The notes beneath the pieces are model-generated. The model saw nothing but the letters and a program-made list of their open reading frames with translations. It was not told the DNA's origin and did not search any database. The position numbers and the translations under genes are program-made. A stretch of DNA of 36,174 nucleotides from Flavicella sp049625305. Lineage in GTDB: Bacteria; Bacteroidota; Bacteroidia; Flavobacteriales; Flavobacteriaceae. The stretch's first letter is position 1, and each line of letters begins with the position of its first letter. Location: NCBI GenBank assembly GCA_049625305.1, contig JBMZVD010000014.1, forward strand, positions 1-36,174, given 5' to 3'. Below are positions 31,661 through 36,174 of the stretch, piece by piece.

Positions 31661-31697
31661 AAAAAAGCCTCTTTGAAATAACAAAGAGGCTTTTTTT
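31661..31697 (-). terminator. Terminator of odhA-odhB
   Basis: AAAAAAGCCTCTTTG-AAATAA-CAAAGAGGCTTTTTTT perfect stem, 20 bases beyond the odhB stop on the minus strand. Confidence 0.85.
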
Positions 31698-31716
31698 GGT
31701 TACATAGCTTGATTTA

Positions 31717-32940
31717 TTATAGTTCTAATGCCTTTTTAGGATTATTGTTCATTAACAATTCAATTGGGTTTTCAATAGCTTCTTTGATAGCTACAAGGAA
31801 TCCAACAGATTCTCTACCGTCAATAATTCTATGGTCGTATGACAAAGCTAGATACATAATAGGTTGTATTACCACCTGTCCATTCACAGCCATAGGTCGC
31901 TCAACTATGTTGTGCATACCTAAAATTGCCGATTGTGGTGGGTTGATGATTGGTGTTGACAACATCGATCCAAAAACACCTCCATTGGTAATAGTAAAAG
32001 TACCTCCAGTCATTTCATCGACTGTTATTTGTCCATCTCTTGCGCGTAAAGCCAAACGTTTCACTTCGCTTTCTACTCCTCTAAACGATAAGTTTTCTGC
32101 GTTTCTAATGACAGGTACCATCAATCCTTTAGGGCCTGAAACAGCAATAGAAATGTCAGAAAAGTCATGTTTTACTTGGAAGTCTCCATCAATCATTGAG
32201 TTGACATCTGGGTACAACTCTAAAGCTCTAGTTACAGCCAGGGTGAAGAAAGACATAAATCCTAAACCAACACCGTGTTTGGCTTTAAAAGCCTCTTTGA
32301 ATTGTTTTCTCAATTCAAATATAGGTTGCATATTAACCTCGTTAAAGGTAGTCAACATAGCCGTTTCATTTTTTACAGATACCAAACGTTGTGCTACTTT
32401 TCTACGAAGCATAGACATTTTTTTACGTTCAGTTCCTCTACTTCCAACGGCTGTACCCATTGCAGGCTGGGCGTTTAAAGCGTCCTCTTTCGTGATTCTG
32501 CCGTCTTTACCAGATCCTTTTACATCTGAGTTTGAAATGCCTTTTTCATCCAAGATTTTTTGAGCAGCAGGTGCAGCAGTTCCACTAGCATATGTAGTTG
32601 GATTTTCTTTTGGCGTCTCTACAACAGGTGCTGCTTTCGGTGCCTCTGCTTCAACTTTTGCAACTTCTTGCTTTTCAGGAGCTGCGCTACCTTCAGGTTT
32701 TGTAGCATCCATATCAATCAAGCATACAACAGCCCCTACCTCTACAGCATCTCCTTCTTCAGCTCTTAAAGTAATGATTCCGCTTTCTTCTGCAGGTAAT
32801 TCAAGGGTTGCTTTGTCAGAATCTACTTCAGCGATAGGCTGGTCTTTTTCAACATAATCTCCATCTTCAACAAGCCAGGAGGCTATTTCTACTTCTGTAA
32901 TTGATTCTCCTGGAGATGGTACTTTCATTTCTAAAATCAT
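31717..32940 (-). CDS. odhB: Dihydrolipoyl succinyltransferase, E2 of 2-oxoglutarate dehydrogenase
   Basis: 407 residues. N-terminal lipoyl domain with the lipoylated lysine in EVDSDKATLELP (K43), a Pro/Ala/Glu-rich linker (about residues 80-118), the subunit-binding domain (AAQKILDEKGISNSDVKGSGKDGRITKED) and the catalytic core ending with DHRIIDGRESVGFL (the His-Asp active site). Known: transfers succinyl from lipoamide to CoA. It follows odhA by 64 bases on the same strand, an E1-E2 operon. The E3 (lpd) gene is not here. Confidence 0.96.
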   Translation of the reverse strand: MILEMKVPSPGESITEVEIASWLVEDGDYVEKDQPIAEVDSDKATLELPAEESGIITLRAEEGDAVEVGAVVCLIDMDATKPEGSAAPEKQEVAKVEAEAPKAAPVVETPKENPTTYASGTAAPAAQKILDEKGISNSDVKGSGKDGRITKEDALNAQPAMGTAVGSRGTERKKMSMLRRKVAQRLVSVKNETAMLTTFNEVNMQPIFELRKQFKEAFKAKHGVGLGFMSFFTLAVTRALELYPDVNSMIDGDFQVKHDFSDISIAVSGPKGLMVPVIRNAENLSFRGVESEVKRLALRARDGQITVDEMTGGTFTITNGGVFGSMLSTPIINPPQSAILGMHNIVERPMAVNGQVVIQPIMYLALSYDHRIIDGRESVGFLVAIKEAIENPIELLMNNNPKKALEL

Positions 32941-33004
32941 CGGTACTTATTTTAAAGTTTTTTATCGCTTAATTCAGCGGTTTTTTTGTGTTTATCTTTT
33001 TTGT

Positions 33005-35746
33005 TTATTGTTTGTCACTATTGAACACCATGTCAATCACAGCACGTTGTCTTCTCTTAAAACGAGCAGACGAACCTGCAGCTGGTACTGAGTAGTACTT
33101 ACGAGAAGCTACACTTAGTTTAATGAAATCAAGTCTTTCTAAGATGTAAGTCCATGCCCCCATGTTTTTTGGTTCTTCCTGAGCCCATACGTATTCACTT
33201 GCATTCGGATAACTAGCGATGACCTCTTTTATTTTTTCTATGTGAAGAGGAAACAATTGCTCAATTCGAACCAACGCAATGTCGTCTCTATTGGTAGCTT
33301 CGCGTTCTTCTAATAATTCATAATAGAATTTTCCAGTACAAAAAACAAGTTTTGTTACCTTCTCAGGGTGAATTGTGTCAGGGATGATTTCTTGAAAAGA
33401 TCCTTTAGCAAAATCTTCAATCGGATTGACTGCTTTTGGATGGCGTAGCAAGCTTTTAGGTGTGAAAACAATCAGTGGTTTTCGGTGTTTACGTTTCATA
33501 TGTCTTCTCAACAAATGATACATGTTTGCAGGTGTAGTACAGTCTGCAACCGTCATGTTGTGGTCAGCACACAATTGCAGGAAGCGTTCAATACGCGCAG
33601 ATGAGTGTTCAGATCCTTGTCCTTCATATCCGTGAGGCAGTAATACAACAATACCGTTTTGCAATTTCCATTTGTCTTCTGCAGCAGATATGTACTGGTC
33701 AAACATGATTTGGGCTCCGTTACTGAAATCACCAAATTGTGCTTCCCAAATAGTTAAAGTGTTAGGATTGGCCATGGCATACCCATAATCAAAGCCTAAA
33801 ACACCATATTCGGAGAGTAATGAGTTATAAATATAAAGCTCTCCTTTGTTTTTTGGATTTGTATTGATTAAGTTAATGCGGTCTTCTGTATTTTCATCTC
33901 GTAAAATTGCGTGTCTATGACTAAAGGTACCACGCTCGACATCTTGTCCTGAAATACGTACATTATAGCCTTCTTCTAGCAAAGATCCATATGCTAAAGT
34001 TTCTCCCATACCCCAATCGAGTTGATTTTTTTCAAAAACCATTTTCTCACGTCCTTTCACGATACGTTCGGCTTTTCGAACAAATTTTACGCCTTCAGGC
34101 ACGGTTGACACAACTTTTGCAATCCCTTTTAAATTGTCGAGAGGATAAGAAGTGTCAATAGGGTGTAACATGGCTTCTAATTTTTCACGAACAAAATCTT
34201 TCCAGGTATGTTCCATAAAAGGAACTACTTTCGAACTTGCATCCTCTTTTGATTTTTGAAATTCTGTCTCCAACATCTCTTTAAAAGAATCCTTTAGTTC
34301 TTTTGCATAAGCAGGGTCAATTACATTTTCTTTGATCAGTTTCTCAACATAGATATCTTTTGGGTTGCTGTGTTTAGAGATTGCTTTGTAAAGATTAGGT
34401 TGTGTGAAACGAGGTTCGTCCCCTTCGTTATGACCATACTTTCTGTAGCCTAGAAGATCGATAAAAATATCTCTTTTGAATTTCATTCTAAACTCCAAGG
34501 CGAGTTCTACGGCATGACAGACAGCTTCTACGTCATCTGCATTGACATGTAGAACAGGTGAAAGAGTCACTTTAGCAACATCTGTACAATAGGTACTAGA
34601 TCTAGCGTCTAAATAGTTGGTTGTAAAACCTACTTGGTTGTTTACTACCAAGTGTAAAGTACCTCCGGTTTTGTATCCGTTGAGCTTACTCATTTGAGTT
34701 ACTTCGTATACAATCCCTTGACCAGCGATTGCAGCATCTCCATGTACGATGATTGGAAGTATTTTAGAGTCGTCTCCATTATATTTTCTATCTATTTTGG
34801 CTCGTGCAATACCCTCAGCAACAGGGGCCACTGTTTCTAAGTGAGAAGGGTTAGGTACCAAGTTCATTTTCATGACTTCTCCATTTCTGAAGGTCTTACT
34901 AAGCGTAAGTCCCATATGGTATTTTACATCTCCATCGATATTTTCGTCGTCAAAATCTTTACCTTCAAATTCAGAAAACAAGTCACGTACTGGTTTTTTA
35001 AAGATGTTTGTCAGTGTGTTCAAACGTCCTCTATGGGCCATACCCAATACACATTCTTTTACACCGTATTTTTCGGCAGCATCTCTTAAGGCTACAGAAA
35101 TAGCTGGAATCAGTGTTTCACCACCTTCTAGAGAAAAACGTTTTTGACCCACATACTTGGTTTGTAGAAAGTCTTCAAATCCAACCGCTTGGTTCAATTT
35201 TGATAAGATATACTTTTTAGAGTCAGAATTGTAGGAAGGGTGGTTGTTGTTTTTATTCAAGCGCTCTTGCCACCAATTGATTTCTTGAGGGTTTCGAATA
35301 TACATGTATTCTACACCGATTGAATCACAATACATTTGTTCTAAATGCTCAATGATGGTGCTCAACTTGGAAGGTTTTAGACCGATAATTTCACAAGCGC
35401 TAAAAACCGATTCTAAATCGTTTTCGGTCAGGCCGAAGTTTTCGAAATGCAAATTAGGACTGTATTTTCTTCGTTCACGAACAGGGTTGGTTTTTGTGAA
35501 CAAGTGTCCACGAGAACGGTATCCGTTGATGAGCTCGATTACATGAAATTCTTTGTGTACCTGTTCAGGTATTTCTATAGAGGTAACTTCTTTTCCTGTT
35601 ACTTCATATTCTTCATTTGCTAAGTCATAGCCTTGAAAAAAACTTTTCCAACTTGGTTCTACGGAGTCAGGGTTGGTTAGATATTGGTCATACAGATCGG
35701 CAATAAATCCCGAATGTGCTGCATTTAAGAACGAAAATTTGTCCAT
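33005..35746 (-). CDS. odhA: 2-oxoglutarate dehydrogenase E1 component
   Basis: 913 residues. It has the N-terminal E2-binding segment (FLNAAHSGFIADLYDQYL...PSWKSFFQGYD), active-site stretches ECVLGMAHRGRLN, VHGDAAIAGQG and the ThDP-binding FIDLLGYRKYGHNEGDEP, then the transketolase-like half (GTFSHRHAIL, EAQFGDFSNGAQ, LPHGYEGQGSEHSSARIERFLQL). Known: thiamine-dependent decarboxylation of 2-oxoglutarate and reductive succinylation of the E2 lipoyl group. It is first in the odhAB operon, with a promoter at 35784-35814. Confidence 0.97.
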   Translation of the reverse strand: MDKFSFLNAAHSGFIADLYDQYLTNPDSVEPSWKSFFQGYDLANEEYEVTGKEVTSIEIPEQVHKEFHVIELINGYRSRGHLFTKTNPVRERRKYSPNLHFENFGLTENDLESVFSACEIIGLKPSKLSTIIEHLEQMYCDSIGVEYMYIRNPQEINWWQERLNKNNNHPSYNSDSKKYILSKLNQAVGFEDFLQTKYVGQKRFSLEGGETLIPAISVALRDAAEKYGVKECVLGMAHRGRLNTLTNIFKKPVRDLFSEFEGKDFDDENIDGDVKYHMGLTLSKTFRNGEVMKMNLVPNPSHLETVAPVAEGIARAKIDRKYNGDDSKILPIIVHGDAAIAGQGIVYEVTQMSKLNGYKTGGTLHLVVNNQVGFTTNYLDARSSTYCTDVAKVTLSPVLHVNADDVEAVCHAVELALEFRMKFKRDIFIDLLGYRKYGHNEGDEPRFTQPNLYKAISKHSNPKDIYVEKLIKENVIDPAYAKELKDSFKEMLETEFQKSKEDASSKVVPFMEHTWKDFVREKLEAMLHPIDTSYPLDNLKGIAKVVSTVPEGVKFVRKAERIVKGREKMVFEKNQLDWGMGETLAYGSLLEEGYNVRISGQDVERGTFSHRHAILRDENTEDRINLINTNPKNKGELYIYNSLLSEYGVLGFDYGYAMANPNTLTIWEAQFGDFSNGAQIMFDQYISAAEDKWKLQNGIVVLLPHGYEGQGSEHSSARIERFLQLCADHNMTVADCTTPANMYHLLRRHMKRKHRKPLIVFTPKSLLRHPKAVNPIEDFAKGSFQEIIPDTIHPEKVTKLVFCTGKFYYELLEEREATNRDDIALVRIEQLFPLHIEKIKEVIASYPNASEYVWAQEEPKNMGAWTYILERLDFIKLSVASRKYYSVPAAGSSARFKRRQRAVIDMVFNSDKQ

Positions 35747-35783
35747 AGGTTATAATAAATACTCATTTTTTTTGTAGTAAAAA

Positions 35784-35814
35784 CAAATGTACAATGTTTT
35801 GCTTGAAGAACAAT
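35784..35814 (-). promoter_or_regulatory. Promoter of odhAB
   Basis: On the minus strand ATTG (35811-35814), 19 bases, then TACATTTG (35784-35791), 37 bases before the odhA ATG. Confidence 0.55.
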
Positions 35815-36072
35815 TTGAGATTGTACGATTTGCAAAATATTTAATTTTTATCCATTGATTTTTGTCTTTTCTTTTAAATATAAGCTTCTTACTGAGTTTT
35901 ATTCTTTTAAAGCTCTTTTTTTATATCTTTATTCTTAACTCTTTTTATAAGTTTCATTGAGTTTTTTAATACTTACACTTTTTAGTTGCTGATTTTTTAT
36001 TTTTTCAAGTGTTTGGTTTATAGAATGCTATCTTTTTTTGTTTTTTTTCTTCGCTTTTTTTTGAGAAAAAAT
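35815..36072. other. AT-rich intergenic region between odhA and a tRNA gene
   Basis: No gene seen. It is very T-rich with several runs of T and repeated TTTT/TTAT words, as is common upstream of strongly expressed stable-RNA genes. Confidence 0.5.
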
Positions 36073-36103
36073 TTTGTGAGATTTAAAATTACCTATATAT
36101 TTG
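36073..36103 (+). promoter_or_regulatory. Promoter of the right-edge tRNA gene
   Basis: TTTG (36073-36076), exactly 19 bases, then TATATTTG (36096-36103). A full match to the Bacteroidota housekeeping promoter. Confidence 0.75.
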
Positions 36104-36140
36104 CACTCGCAAAACAATATTGTTATGCGCTAAATTACAC

Positions 36141-36174
36141 TCCTCCTTAGCTCAGTTGGTTAGAGCATCTGACT
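36141..36174 (+). tRNA. Partial tRNA, probably tRNA-Asn, cut by the window edge
   Basis: The 5' acceptor strand TCCTCCT, D arm (GCTC...GAGC with AGTTGGTTA loop) and the 5' anticodon stem TCTGA plus CT are present. The window ends just before anticodon position 34. A U at position 1 and this stem fit bacterial tRNA-Asn (GTT), but the anticodon itself is not visible. More stable-RNA genes may follow. Confidence 0.75.

Noticed and set aside
31709..32563. Long plus-strand open frame (284 codons) opposite odhB
   Set aside because: It is antisense to a clear E2 gene, lacks recognisable motifs, and results from codon bias on the other strand.

Overview
The window is chromosomal DNA from a member of the Bacteroidota, most likely a flavobacterium. 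The base composition is AT-rich and start regions are A-rich with little Shine-Dalgarno signal. Many promoters carry the Bacteroidota -7 element TAnnTTTG. One secreted protein ends in a type IX secretion (T9SS) sorting domain, and several families are typical of the phylum (DUF3127, choice-of-anchor I, MerC-domain protein, AcnB-type aconitase, OdhA/OdhB).

Layout. 1-3.7 kb: a secreted retropepsin-like protein, a Crp/Fnr regulator broken by one in-frame amber codon, and an hchA-nitroreductase pair. 3.7-5.4 kb: a MerC-domain membrane protein behind a palindrome-overlapped promoter, a degenerate stretch, and a CPBP membrane protease. 5.4-8.65 kb: aconitase (acnB) preceded by two hairpin-forming repeats and followed by tandem terminators. 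8.7-13.1 kb: DUF1643 protein, PqqB-like lipoprotein, DUF4442 protein and a GH120-type beta-xylosidase. 13.1-16.9 kb: a DUF6249/XRE pair, two NTF2-like lipoproteins (one fused to a starch-binding-like domain) flanking a DUF285/T9SS protein, and a LytTR remnant. 17.0-19.7 kb: an intact Crp/Fnr paralogue followed by YceI, pirin and a quinone-reductase-like flavoprotein. 20-24.5 kb: initiator tRNA (minus strand), era, a choice-of-anchor I lipoprotein and der. 24.8-27.2 kb (minus): aspartate aminotransferase and fatty acid desaturase. 27.3-31.6 kb: rsmG, pyrH-frr, DUF3127 protein, an orphan histidine kinase and a HIT protein. 31.7-35.7 kb (minus): odhA-odhB. The right edge cuts a tRNA just before its anticodon.

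How the genes fit together. acnB, odhA and odhB are TCA-cycle enzymes. era, der, rsmG, frr and the initiator tRNA serve ribosome assembly and translation. Two Crp/Fnr regulators each stand next to small redox/stress genes (hchA-nitroreductase; YceI-pirin-flavoprotein). They look like parallel electrophile/redox stress modules, one of which has lost its regulator.

I found no phage, insertion sequence, CRISPR array or obvious defence system. The least explained material is non-coding: several long perfect inverted repeats upstream of acnB, MerC, the DUF285 gene, the XRE pair and YceI/pirin, and in the 24.5-24.8 kb gap. There are also three gene remnants. All names rest on motif recognition and memory of families; no search was run.
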